Source: Bilabrum cf. latius (Eukaryota; Bigyra: Bicosoecida; Bigyra; Bicosoecida). Taken from it: a stretch of 64,000 nucleotides of DNA. Below the pieces are notes generated by a model. It was not told the DNA's origin. It saw only the letters and a list, made by a program, of their open reading frames with translations, and ran no database searches. Each line of letters starts with the position of its first letter. Position 1 is the stretch's first letter. A program made the translations under genes and the position numbers. Shown here one piece after another: positions 1-12,700 of this stretch. The stretch is from contig OZ237744.1 of the NCBI GenBank assembly GCA_965178125.1, forward strand, positions 930,001 to 994,000, written 5' to 3'.

Positions 1-218
1 AAATTAAAAGGAAAAGATCCTCTCACCCGTACGTGCCCTGACCGATCGACCGGCCCTGCGTGGTGAACTCTGCTACGTCCCTGCAGCCTTTTCGCGGGTA
101 CCCGCCACCATGCCCGTGGCCGGGAGCTTTGCCCTTCCGTCCAGAAGGAGGGCTTAAAACATGCTACGGGAGGCTGGCCCCTGCTCCAGAGCTCGCCGCA
201 GGCGCCCACCCCGATTGA

Positions 219-222
219 TTAC

Positions 223-290
<68 letters not shown>

Positions 291-671
291 GTGGGCACCA
301 TAGGCTGCCCAGGACCCGACGGCGGGTTGGATGCTATAGACTGCTACTTGTCGGTGCCCTTCGAGGCTATGGCACTTGACTTGGCCGCTGTCGGTTCATG
401 CTAGCCGCCTTGCTGCCCGGCCGCTGTCTGCATGGACGATGACGATGACGAAGCCGATGCAGATGAAGAGTTGGTCGACTGTGGCATTACGGGTGCACCA
501 CCAGTGCGTAAGGCACCCGTAGATGCTGCAGATCTGCCTGTTACCCCGCCTTGGACGTTACTGGATGCCGAAGAGGGGCCAAACGTAGCACCAATTGATT
601 GCACTGTTCCAGCCTCAGAATTCGAGCGCTGCGCAGTCGCCATGCTAGGGATCTGCTCAACACCGTATTAA
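219..671 (+). CDS. 3' part of an unrecognised protein gene (Leu run, acidic stretch)
   Basis: An open frame runs from after a TGA at 216 to a TAA at 669-671 if the TAG at about 402 is read as Gln. It encodes 21 leucines from a CTG run, then about 125 residues including an acidic stretch (MDDDDDEADADEE, from 432) and a Cys-rich patch. No start codon or clear 5' splice partner is visible. The acceptor could lie inside or just after the CTG run, for example at ATAG near 302, in which case the leucines would be intronic. No family was recognised. A serine-rich antisense frame overlaps, so strand and extent are only moderately supported. Confidence 0.35.
225..287 (+). repeat. (CTG)21 trinucleotide repeat
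   Basis: There are twenty-one uninterrupted CTG units. In the frame that continues to the TAA at 669 they read as Leu; other frames give poly-Ala or poly-Cys. A perfect run of this length is expected to vary in length between isolates. Confidence 0.95.
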
Positions 672-1198
672 TAGATCAATCAATCAGTACGGATCACTTT
701 AAGTGGGAAAAGACAGGAGCAAGGGGCGGCACCGGCCAGGTTGCCCAGCACCGATGGGGTCCGGCTGCGACGGCGGCACGCAGAAAGGCAGCATGGTGAA
801 GGGCCAGAGTAACATTAAAACAAATATTTATTATTTGCATGGGATCAACATTCACAAAACGTCCCAACCAACCCTAAGCCAGAGAAATACCGAACTGCTC
901 ACAGAAGCGAACACACAGCAAGCGGTGAGTAGTCAGGGGGTGGAGAGCGAGTATCCGATCCGCAACCAGATCAACTAAACCGCGAAATCCTGTAAAGGGT
1001 GCACGGTCGTTTCACTAGGCTGGGAAAGGAATGGCAGGGGTATTTCTTGTCAGATTCTGATTATTACATAGTTGCGTGCATTTATCCCATCGCAATCGAA
1101 CCTGAACCGGAGGCTTGTAGCGCCACAAGATTTGAGTCAAGCTTTCCGAGCTACAGAAATTTCCATTTGTATTCATCGAGTCGTCTTAAAACTTGAGG
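672..1198. other. Intergenic, no gene seen
   Basis: This stretch lies between the TAA of the first gene and the epsin start codon. It has lower GC than its flanks and an A/T-rich patch at about 812-840. None of the short open frames looks protein-like. It presumably holds a 3' UTR and the epsin promoter, but I see no defined motif. Confidence 0.5.
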
Positions 1199-3654
1199 AT
1201 GGATGGGTTCCTCGGGAAAGCCGCGGAGATGATGGAGGCAGCGTGAGCTGGCTACTTGTTGTGTCACCCCTGTCAACCATGGCGACAAGTGGAACGCTCA
1301 ACGCGTTGCCCATCGCCATATTCGTGTCTGAACGCATAACTGGCTCCTGTTGGTATTCCGTGGTACCGTACGAGTCTCACTGGCTTCGATCGCTCCATCG
1401 CAGTAAGAACGCCTTGCAAAACAAGACCGAGACTGAGATCAAGCTAGACAAAGCTCTTAGCAAGGAAAAGTAGGGCAGTGATACTAAGGAGCTTCTCTAG
1501 ATTGCCAGGCTGACACATGACTACGCTGAGCGCAGCGTGATCTTGAACAGCGTCTGGGAGGCAATGAACCATGCTGGCAAGAACTGGCTCCAAATTTTCA
1601 AGGCCCTGAACCTTTTGGAGTTTCTGATCAAGAACGGGGCCGAGAGGGTTATCGATTAGGCGCGCGAGCGAATGTTTCGAATCCGCACCCTTCAGGATTT
1701 CGCGCACAGCGAGGACGGCATCGACAAGGGCGCAGGCAGTGAGTGTATCTGCTTGAGGGGATAGCAAAGATGCGTGCAGCTCCCATATACTGCATCATAG
1801 ACTCTTTCCGCTCTGCCTTTCCGCCCCAATTTTCTCTGCTACTCGCAGTTCGGAAGAAGGCCCGGGAGCTGGTTGAGCTGCTGCAGGACACCAAGAAGAT
1901 CCGCGAGGAGCGCGAAAAGGCCCGAAAGCTGATGCAGCGAATTCTCGGGGGATCGGTAGGGTCTGGTCACGGTAAGTTCCTCTGAAGAAATGCGATACCT
2001 GTGCGCTACACGCTCACCCGGTCGACGCTGACTTGTCGGCAGCATTTGTGAGAAAAAAATGCCTAGTCTAACCCTAACCCTAACCCTAGTCTCTCGCGCA
2101 GCTGGAGGCGTAGGCAGCATTCGTGCTGGTGGCTCCCGTGGGCCACGCTATGGCGGTGCGGGCGGGCACTCCCGCGGCCGGTCCGGGATGGGGTCGGGGT
2201 CCTCTGGTGGTGGGGGCTTCCACGACACCGGCTCGCCAGTGGCGCGGTCCCGTGGCAGTGCGGAGCCAGGCCGCTCGCGACGAGACGTTCGGAGGGAGGC
2301 AGAGGATGACGACGACCTGGAGGCCACCATGCGGGAGCTGGAGGGACGTTCGGGAGGGGGAGGCAGGGGGAGAGGACAGAGGCGCGGAGGTGGCTCTGGC
2401 GGCGGAATTGACATCCAGTTCGGTGCCATCGGCACCAGTGGTGGGGGTGCCGCTCGCAGGGATGCGCCGTCGCCAGTGAGTGGTGGTGAAGGGGGTGCTG
2501 CCAGCGACGACGATGAGGAGGACCTCTTCGGCGGGGATGCACCACAACCCCCTGCGGCTGCCCCCGCGCAGAGCGGCGGCAACGGCGACGATGACGATGA
2601 CTTCAACCCGTTCGAGGAGAGCGGGGCGGGCAATGGGACGAGCTCTGCACCTGCTGGTGGTGCGGATGGCGACGATGGAGACGACTTTAACCCGTTCGAA
2701 GGCGGTGGATCAGGCGACGCAGCAGGCGCGACGGGAACAGGCGCACAGCGTCAGGACGACTCGGCCGACATCGAAGCCCTGCTGATGGGTGTGCCCTCCA
2801 ATGGTGGTGCCGCTTCCGTCCCAGCGGCCCCTGTGCAGCGCCAGGATTCATTCGATCCGTTCGCGCCCGCCGGCGGTGCCCCTGCAGCTGCTGCATCGGA
2901 CCCAACCGACGACTTTGGAGGATTCGAGACGTCTGCCGCGCCGGTGCCCGCTGCGGTGGCTGCTTCGTCTGGCGGGGACATGCTTGCCGCAGAGCCGACT
3001 GGCCCGCAGGATCCTGACGACGACCTGCTCAGCATGGACGTGGGCAGCTTGTCTGCTTCCAATGCTGCGAGCAAGTCTGGCGCTGCTGCTGCCAAGGCGG
3101 CATCAACGCAGAGGCAGCGTGGCCGACCAATGGGCATGATGGAGGCGCACAAGACGAAGCGAAGCACGCCTGTGATGCGGCAGCCGCCGAGCACGACTGG
3201 GGGGGCTGGGGTGCCGCCACTTGGTGGCGGTCCTGGGATGGGCGCACCTGTTGGCGGCATGATGCGACAGGGAGGAGCTGGGGGCATTATGCAGGGTGGT
3301 CCTGGCGGGATGATGCAGGGTGGGGCCGGTGGCATGCCTGGCATGATGCGCGGTGGCATGGCACAAGGGGCCATGATGGGATCTACGGGAGGTATGCCGG
3401 GTGGCATGATGCGGAGTGGAATGCCGATGCAAGGAGGGATGATGCCTGGAATGCAACAGCCAGGAGGCATGCCGGGCGGGGGTATGATGATGGGAGGCCC
3501 TGGCCAGTCTCATATGAGTATGCCAGGGACAATGGGAGGCGGAATGCAGTTTGGATAGAGACCTGGTGGGATGTCGTCAATGGGAGGTCCAGGCTTTCGT
3601 CAGGGTGGCGGAGATATAATGGGTATGGGTCAGCGAAGACCGATGGGGAGCTAA
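1199..3654 (+). CDS. Epsin-like ENTH-domain endocytic adaptor
   Basis: I infer four exons: 1199-1242, 1404-1738, 1849-1971 and 2102-3654 (684 aa, TAA stop). All introns are GT-AG (161, 110 and 130 nt) with matching phases. Residues about 15-160 match an ENTH domain in order: EIKLDKA, HAGKNW, KALNLLEFLIKNG, ERVID, TLQDF, then KKARELVELL. ENTH domains bind PtdIns(4,5)P2 and bend membrane during clathrin-coat assembly. The rest is low-complexity: acidic Asp runs, DDFNPFE blocks carrying NPF motifs (EH-domain ligands), and a Met/Gly-rich tail. In-frame TAGs lie at 1471, 1498, 1657 and 3556; the third falls in ERVID-TAG-ARE inside the ENTH fold. The start is chosen because exon 1 (MDGFLGKAAEMMEA) splices in phase to the domain. 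It is convergent with the giant gene. Confidence 0.88.
2068..2088 (+). repeat. Interstitial telomere-type repeat, (CTAACC)3.5
   Basis: Three and a half tandem CTAACC units (complement of TTAGGG) lie just before the acceptor inside intron 3 of the epsin gene. This looks like a captured telomeric repeat, and it hints that this genome uses TTAGGG telomeres. Confidence 0.8.
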
Positions 3655-3765
3655 CTATACCTTCAGTCTTCGCAGCATTCGACACGAAATATCTTTGTTA
3701 AGGAAAGTTTTGTATTTCTGCAACTAAATCAAGCGAATGCTTGGTACTGCTGTACTGCAGCTAAC

Positions 3766-6700
3766 TCATACCTGGTCTTCATCAGACTCAGCTCCTGCAC
3801 CGCCCTCTGCGGCGCCGGCTGCCGAGCCAGCTCCTTGGCCATCGCTAACTGCCACTCCGGCCCCGCGCTGTACCGACTCGTACGCAGACATCCACCGCAA
3901 CCGCGAGGAGAACTCAGCAGTGGCCCCGGGCTCGCTGCCAAAAAGGAGGGGGTCCGCAGGAGATCCGGTGCGAAGCTCGAACTTGAACGACACCCCCCGC
4001 AGGGTGACTGCAGGCCGGACTGCCGAGCAAGCAGCCGGGAGGCTTGACCTGCTGCCAACCCACTCGGTCCTCATGAGGCACATAGACTTCTCTTCGTCAG
4101 TCAGGTCCTCGAAATGCTTGCTACCCCCATCTGCATCGCTCTGAGCTGGGACCACCTGGTAGTAGCACGTGCCCGAGCTAGTGTCAAAGGCGCAGCGGAT
4201 GAGGTCGCCCTTCCCGATCTCCATTGATGGCACCGGACGCACCACATCCCCCCCATGGATGACTGCCCTCCGCCTTACCGACAGCCCGATTGAGTTCATG
4301 TCGTCACCGATGCCGTGATGCCCGGCGGCGAAGCCAAAGAAGCTACCTGCGGCCCAGCCAATGGCAGCCGCCCCTTCTTCCAGCACCCTCAGCTCGTACA
4401 CCACGATACCCCCGCTGGCGCGGTCCCGTGTCGGCAGCGAGACCATGCCAACCAATATGGTTGGGTGCTCCTCATCTCCTGTCGGTTCATCAGCCGTGGC
4501 ATCCTCGTCGCCACCGCCGAAGCGGTGCATGTGCCGGCGCTGGGCTCGTCTGCGGTGTCTAGTGGCCTGTGTCACTCGGCTCTGCAGCGCTTCAGACATT
4601 GCCTGCTCTGGGTTCTCCGCAAGGTCCACGCCGGAACGACTCGCCACGGTGCCCTTGTCCTGGTTGATCTTCACGATCGTGCCGCACTGCGCCCCGGCAA
4701 ATAGAGGCAGCCTCTTGCCACTCTCCACGTGTGCCTGTATTTGTGGTACGCAGCCGGCGTGCGACTCCGCACGCATGAGTTGTGGCGGCGTCGACAGCTC
4801 AATATCGACCGACGAAGCCGAGGCCGGGTCATCGCCGTCGGCACTCGCCTTGGCCGCGGCGGCTGCAGCCAGCTGCTTTTCGTACCCACGCACGAGCGAA
4901 GACCTCGTCCCGAGCTGTCTCTGGTACGCAGCAGATCGCTCCACGATCCACAAGCCGACAGGTTTGTAGCTGTCGCTAGGTGGAGCATGCTTGAATCTCC
5001 GCTGCCCGATGTTGAATCGGACGGCCATTGGAGCGTGGAGAGTAACCGCGGGGGTGAGCCCCATTGGGCCTGGCCGCACGTTGTGGTACGCGAGGCCCCA
5101 CGGGCCGTCCCACTTGCCATTGAGGCCCATGCTGATCGTGCCTGTGCTCATATCGATGCACACTCCGATGGTGTTGCCTGGGGACGCCCAGTCGGCACCG
5201 AACCCCGCAGTCGCACCCACCATCGGGAAGGGTTCCACCTCGTTCGAGATGTCATCCAACTCGAAGTCAGCACCGCCTTCGGCTTCATCATCTTCGTCAT
5301 CGCCATCATTCCCGCCAGCGCTACCACCAGCTGACACGCTCTCGGCCTCCCGCCGTGCCCTCATGCCTTCGTTCACCTGGCGCTGGGCCTCGTCGTACTC
5401 CAGGCCAGCAGCAAGGGCGGCCGCAAGCAGACTCGACCGCTCCTCGTCATCCGCTGCACGGCGGGCAGCCTCCTCCGCGGCCCTAGCAGCGCGCTGCTCT
5501 TCCGTCATCGCCTCGGCTGCAGCTCTGCGGGCGCGCGCCAGCTCTCTGGCCTAGCGTCGCCGCCTCCTGTGCACGTCACGCTACATCTGCGCCATGTCAG
5601 CGTCCGTCGGCGTGTGACCGAAGAATTTCGAGAACGCACGGATGTAGACGTCGGGATGATACGCCTTGAGCATGGGCAGGTGCGCGTGAGTGACAGGCAG
5701 GTCCGTCATCCGGAGCCGCTCACCGTACTCGGCCGGGTGCGAGAGGCCGTAGAGCAGCCTTCCGCGGTTGCCAGTGATGTTGTCATTCACGGGGCCGCTG
5801 TGGTCTCTCGCAGCAAACCCGACCTGGACGAACGATGGAACCATGGCTTTGCAAATGGCCTAGGATTCCTCCGACATGGACACTTTCAAATAGCGCCGGG
5901 CCACTGCTTCGGTAGAACTCACGTGCTGAGCCAGCGTGCCCTCGCATGCCATGGATTCTGCACGAGACATCATGCCGGCACCGACGGGATCCAATACATC
6001 TACCTCGAAGTACCACTTGCCGCGGTGGATGGCAATACCTCGAAGTTCTGCTGCACCCACGAGACCGACTTGCGTGGTGGCCGCGGAAGCATCGATGAAA
6101 ACAGAACCATCGGGCCGTGTCTGCACGCCATAGCTGCCCTGGGCAGCGATCGGCTGACCAGCTGCAAGCCCAACAGCGCGCACCAAACGTACCTCGCGCA
6201 GCCGCTCAATTTGGCGGTACACAGACCCGGCAGTGCGGAACGGCGGGTTGTACCGGAAGGACGCATCGCCGAAGTTGAGCTCGAGGGAAACGGCCGCGTC
6301 CATGCTCACAACTGGCAGTACACCCTCCGTGCCGGACAGCACGAGGCACACACCAGCCAATTCTGCTTGCTCATCGTCTGACCCAACCTATCTGCGTGGG
6401 CACCCTTCTGGAAGATTGCCACACGTGCCTACAACAGAACCGTTCACAGTGAACACGGCAGCACCGTTCGTGCAGTCGAAGGCTGCCCCAATCACATCGC
6501 CAGTCTTCCAGACTATGCCGGCCGTCTGCACGTCCTCCGATGCTGCCACTGGAGCCAACTTGCGACCAGCAACCCACACGCAACCATCGGCACCAAGCGC
6601 AACGCCACTATCCTCCCCTCCCATGCCAGCGCCGATTCCAGTCCTCACGCTTCCCTTGAAGCTCGCCAGCGCGAACCCTACGGTTCCGCAAGGAAACTCG

Positions 6701-9700
6701 CTACGATCCGTTGCTGGGACGGCCGTCGCACCGGCTTGCGGCGGTAGGGCATGACCACCAGCGGAGTTGCACCGGATCACTGTGGCCTCGAAGTAGTGCA
6801 TGCCAGAATCCGGGGCTAGCACAGTGGCACGAGGAGCAATGGTCACGCAAGAACCCCGAAGATTAGGCGAGCTGACCAAGACCCCGCCGCGCACCAGCGC
6901 AGGGCCTCCCGAAGTAACCAGCGGCTCCCCGATGTCCCACTACCGCCTGGCCTGCAGGTGCAGGGCATCCTCACCAGCGTACGTGCCTTGCCGTTCCAAG
7001 GGCGGAGCCACGTCGCCTTCTGACTGAAAAGCACCACCACCAGACGTCAGCTGCATCAGCTCCTTGGGTCCGGCCGCCTTGCCCTGCCTATTGAGCAGGT
7101 CCTCAAGGGCCCTCTGCGCCTCTTCCTCAGCGCGAGCATCCTCCTCACGAGCATCCATCGCCTTATTCACCGCAGCGAGGTACCTCGCAACCCGGCGCGT
7201 GCTCTTGGCAGACTCCGAATCGGTCTGGTTCAGCACGTTGAGCTTCTGCTCCCTCGGATCCGGAGGAATGAGGGTGGCCGTAAACAGGCTCCTCGAGATG
7301 AAGCCAGCACCGTCAGCAGATGCTGTGTGCATCAGCAGCTCTGCCACCTCCTCCGGCTTGATCTCAGCAGCAAGCAGGCCCAAGATTGCCCGCTGCAGGG
7401 CAGAGGGAGGCAGATAGTTGCTCCCGCTACCGAAGCCGAGGCCCTCGAGTGCAGCCGTGACGCCACCGAACTGCCTGGCGAGTCCCATTCTGACTCTGCT
7501 GGCAATAGAGCGCATGCGAGAAAACTGTTCGCCCTCGCGCTTGGACAGAGCAGGGGAGATCGGCGCAACCTCGTACCCGACAGTTTCACGTCGCCTCTTC
7601 GTCTGCATCCTGGAGAAAAATGCAGCGCGATCCTCTGGGCTGCTTTCGGAGAGACCAGCCATGAGATAAGCCAGCTGCACCTCCGTGTAGGCCACCTGAA
7701 GGTCGAAGTACCGAGCGGATTGCGTTGGGAGCTCCCACTTGTCGACCCGAGTCAGCCCGACAACGCGACCCTTCTGCACCGCGAGCACGCGATCATTGTC
7801 CTCTTCAGCGGTGGCACTTGCGCTCCCGGCAGCTGTTGCTGAGGCTGCATCAGGCGTAGCGGGTGGCTCCGCGCCTGCTGCTGCCGGGGCACTAGCCTCA
7901 GCGCTCGTGCCAGATCCAGCAATCAGCGCGAGACCCTCTTCCTTGCTTGAGAGTACTGAAGTCTCCTCCACCTGTTCCTCGAACTCTCCCTGAGGGTGCC
8001 TTGGGTCGTCAGTGCGCTCATCCAGAAGGCGACCATCCGTCGTCCACAGCTGGACTACGGCAGCGTGGAGCGTGGATCCGGTCCTGGTAACGTCTCTCGC
8101 ATCGATTAGGAACGGGTTGCGAAGGTGCATGGCGCGTCGAACAGCCGCCGCCTCTTCCAAGTTGATCGTCGCAAGGCACCAAGGCTTCTCTTGCTCCGGC
8201 TGCTCCGATGCAGGAACTGCACCGGAGCCGTCTGCAGCAGGCTCAGCCCACACGGCGCGGCTCACGCGGGCACCGACGGCAGTCTGGGTGGCTCCACCCG
8301 TCTGCTCGGTATGTCTCTCCTCGTCCTCAGAGTCGCTGTCGTCCTGGTCGCCCCTCAGGTGCTCGGGCAGCACCCGTGCATTGCCGCTAGACCCTGCCGG
8401 CTTCCATCGCATGATTACGACGACGTTCTTGAGTGGCCACATGGGCATCGTGTACACGAAGCTCGTGGGCGGCGTGTGGTTCCAAGTGCTGTACATGGAC
8501 GTGGGCAGGTTCACGTTCTACATGTCCTCCCACAGCCTGATGTCCTTGGTCAGCAGCCACTCGGAGCGTTTGACCACGACGTGCTTGCCCATTGTGCCGC
8601 GGTCGTCCGTCGCCCCTTCGCCGCTCGGCGCGGCCATTGCATACAGCGACCACTGACGAGGGTTCTTGGCGAAGTCACGGTCGGCACCGGCCCTCACAAC
8701 TTCCTTCTCGACCTCCTCCTCCTACTCCTGTTCCTTCTCCTGCTGCTTCTCCTGCTGGAGCTCCTGCTCCTGCACGGTCTCCGTGTCCAACGCAAGCGTG
8801 CGGGCAGCCGCAAGCTCGGCCTCGTCACCCTTCTCGGCCTCGGCGCCCACGGAGGACGGGTCGTCCCCGAGCGCCTCCTTCCCCGCTGCCTCACGCTCTT
8901 TCTTGGCCAGCATGGCCGCCTTGCGAACGTGCTTAACCTCGGCAGACGCAATGATGCCGATGTCGCGTGCCGCAGCGGCCGCCTCCTCCATGGCGTACTT
9001 CACCCGTGCCTCTGCCTCGTGCCCAGTGACCAAATCAGTCCACTTTTGCAGCTCGACCTGCAGCCGCTCCTTGAAGCCGACTGGCGGGTCGATGGTCCCT
9101 GCCACGTCAAACCGCAAGGGGTCAAGGTACGCCTGCACGCAGCGTGAGCCTCTCTTCTCTGGACCAAGCTTCGCCACGATGGCCGAATCGTCCAAGCCAA
9201 TCGAGGTGAGAGTAGATACCACACCGCCGGACATCTTGGCAGCAGCGTCCGGGTCGCTCTGCGCTGCGCGCAGCGCATCCGCAGGAGCAGCTCGTTTCAC
9301 CGTGCGCGCGACCTGCATGCGGCTGTACAGCTCCTCTTGGTCGGGGAGAGACTCCACAGCAGTTGGCCGCTGGAATCGAGTAGTAATTCCCTTCGTGCGG
9401 ACTCCAGCCACAAGTCTTCGGATGTCTAGGCGGGCGATTGGCTCCTTGGAGATGGCAGGGACCCTAAGGGGCACGCTCTGCGTCTGCTGCACGGGCCACA
9501 TGGATGACCTGCGTGCTGGCAGCTTGTACGGTTCAGCCCACGGGGCGACGAAAGCGGCAACCTCTACGCCCTGAGGGGCGCTCATGGCTTGCACGTCACG
9601 GATGGCCGCGCGCCTCCACACGGCAGAGAGGTGCTGCATGGTAAGCTGCATCCTCTGCATGTGCTCCGAACGGATCGAGTTCGTGACAAGCCATGCAAGG

Positions 9701-12700
9701 ATGTCCGAAGTTAAAGAGTCGGTGGAGGCCACCGCCCGGATAAGTCTCCGCACCTCAGGAATAGCGATGATGCTGAGCCTCTATCCGCGCTCCAGCCCAC
9801 GCATGCGCCAGCAGCCCTGCGCATAGTCGCGAAGGGTCATGTCCTTGGACAGGGTCACGGCCGCCCTGGCGTCAAGGTTGAGCTTGATGTCCTGGCCCGT
9901 TGTGTGGTACTAATCGAAGAAGACAGAGTAGCTGACCGGGTCAAGACCGCAATCGGCGAGATCCACGACCCTACCAGTCGACCGCATCACGCACTTATGC
10001 TTGCCCGTTTCGTCGATAAACACGCAGCCCTCCTTGCGCCTTAGACCAGACTTGAGCAGGAATCTGGCCGTCTCTTCGTTGGACATGCCAGTGATCAGAG
10101 CCCCAGTGTCGATTAGCGCGTCAAAATTGGCCTGCGCGACCTGGACCAAAAGCCCACGGACGGACCAGTCGCTCAGATCACCATCGAATGGAGTGGTGAT
10201 CCTGGGGTCTGCGAGGATTCGGAGGATCTTGGCATCGCTGCCGGGCTCGTACTCGCACAGCATCCCCTGCGGCAGGATATTGGATGGCGTTCCGCTGAAT
10301 GCTGCACGCCGCAGGAAGAGCGTGTCGCCGCACACGTCCAGTCCAGTCGCAGTCAGCTTCGTATGCTGGTGCTGCATCACTGCGGGGAATACCATCCGCC
10401 GCAGGTAGTAGAGGATCACGCTAGGGCTGGAGGCAAGCACCGCGTGGATAGCCTGTAGCTGGGTGTTGCTCGCCATGTCAACCAGCGGCAGAGGTAAGAT
10501 TCCCTTGGCGTTCGCATGACCCTCCTCCAGCCAACCCTTGTCAAAGGTGCCAGTCAAGACCTCCATTGCAGTGGCCTTGGATGAGCCCTGGGTCCCTTGC
10601 CGGAGTGCCACCTCCCCTCCTTCCTCTGCCTTGGACTCCGATTCGGTTGGTTGTCCGCCACTGGACCCTCCGATATCCTCGAGAAGGGCCTGGGCGGCCG
10701 CGGGAACCGCGATACCCTCATCATCGAGAGTGGGATCGGCACCCGAGGCCTGCCTCGACAGAGGCGCCACATCGTCGCTGGCCCCGCCCGAGGCCAGGTC
10801 CAATGACATTTCGCGCCTTGTGATTGCGAACGGCAGGCGCCTACCGCCTCCATCTTCATCATCGCTGTCGTCGTCGTCGTCTCCATTCGAGAGACCCAGG
10901 CTGGGCAACCGAATCAGCTCAGCAAGGGCGGTCGGCCCGTCTCCTCGACCAGCGCCAGACGAATCCAGGCCTTCCTGGTCGTCAAGGCTGTTCGTACTGG
11001 ACTGCTTTCGGGCAAGCTGCACGATCTTCATGCCATCGGCGGCGTAATCACGCCTGGCCTCCTCAGCGGAGGCAGCCTCATCCAGCCACTTCTGGAAGAG
11101 TCGCGCGGCCGGCCTCTCCTCTGGCCTGCCCGTTTCTCGAGATAGATCCGACTTGAGGGCCTGTAGCACTGTAAGCATGTCCATGTATCGCATGCCTTCG
11201 TACCGGTATGCCATGACCGCAAGCCCAATCTAAATGTCAGGGTGGGCGAACTCGGAATTCTTGGAGGGTGTCTCACGACCCACAAAGGGAACGGCAAGCA
11301 CCGCGCGCGAGGTGGGTAGCCCTCTGGAGTCCTTCTGCCCAAAACCCGGGTCGCCCTCGTGCAGAAGCCCGTAAGAGACGCGGTCCACCCTCGAGAAGTA
11401 ATGCGGTGCAAACAGGTTGCAATGGTCCCTCGCAAGGTTCAGCAGCTGGATCGTGTAGGCGGAGCAACTGGCGCGGATGTTAGCAGCTTGCTTGCTGCTT
11501 GCCCCTGCCTCGCCGACCATGAAGTCCAGAGCGTTGCTGCAAAGCTCACCGTCAAATGCCCACTTCTTCCTGTAGAAGTCTCTCGTTTCCTCCAAGTCAT
11601 CCGCAGCGCTGTCGTCATCGGCACCTGCACCTGACGCAGCACCGCCTGCCTCCTTGGATTCGGACGCACCAGTTGAAGCCTCGGCGGCCTCTGCAGTCTG
11701 GAAGTCCTGCTGGACACTTTCCTGCTTGAGAAGCCACATCATGGTCCACTTCGCCACAGGCCGCTTCAGCCTAGTGTGCCACAGGATGGGGTCCAGGAGT
11801 GTGATGTGGGGAGTGGTCTGGATGGCAAGCATGGCAATGCCACGACGCAGCTCGTCCCGGAGCTCGATCAGGATGTCTGCCGGCGTGCAGGGACCGCTGC
11901 CCGGACCACACGCGCCAGGTGGCAGTTCTCTCGGCCCGCTTGCCTGAGCGCGACGCCGCTGCTCATCCTCGACCTACTTTCGCTGTTGCTCCGCCTTCCT
12001 GCTCCTCTTCATCTCCTCGGTGACGGTCTTCTTGCCCTTCTAGCCCCGCTTGCGTCGTTTCTTCTTGCCTTGATGCTCGTCCATTCCAGGCGTGGCCGTG
12101 TGGGCCATCTCGTTCGCCTTCTTGATCTCCTCAGTGGGCTCGACGTGCTCGTTGCTTTCGCCCGGCACCTGCGGCGGTGGGCCTCCCGCGGCCAGCGTCT
12201 CGGGTGCACAGCACGCCAGGAACCCGCCGATCATGTGCATCGGGAGGTTCCACCGGTCTGGGCTCATGGCTAGCGGGTCCTTCTGCCCGACGGGGTAGTT
12301 TAACTCGGACTTAAGAGGGTGCATACACACGTCGATCTCGTCGATCAGAGCGCATCCCCGCGACCGCTCGCCCCAAAGCGACATTAAGTCACGAAGAACA
12401 TCGGCAAGTGCATCTAAGGCCCGGACACGAACAGCTTCCTGATCCACTTGCCACCTGAGCTCACCGTCCATGATCGTCTCGGGCGGGATAAATACGTGCG
12501 GAGGGGCTGCGCGCACCTGCTGCAGCAGATCCATGTACTGCAGGAAGGCAGACTTGATGCTCTCTGGAGTGGCAGCCACTACGTTGCCTGTATCTCTCGC
12601 CCAGCGGAGGCGGTCCACCTGCCGCTGCAGGTGCGACACCCAGCAGAGAATCTTGTCAACGGCAGTGGCCGTCGCATTTGCGTTCCACCCGCGCACCGTC

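Noticed and set aside
2063-3470. Long antisense ORFs opposite the epsin tail
   Set aside because: His/Arg/Pro-rich translations of a GC-rich low-complexity coding strand; no domain or splice support.
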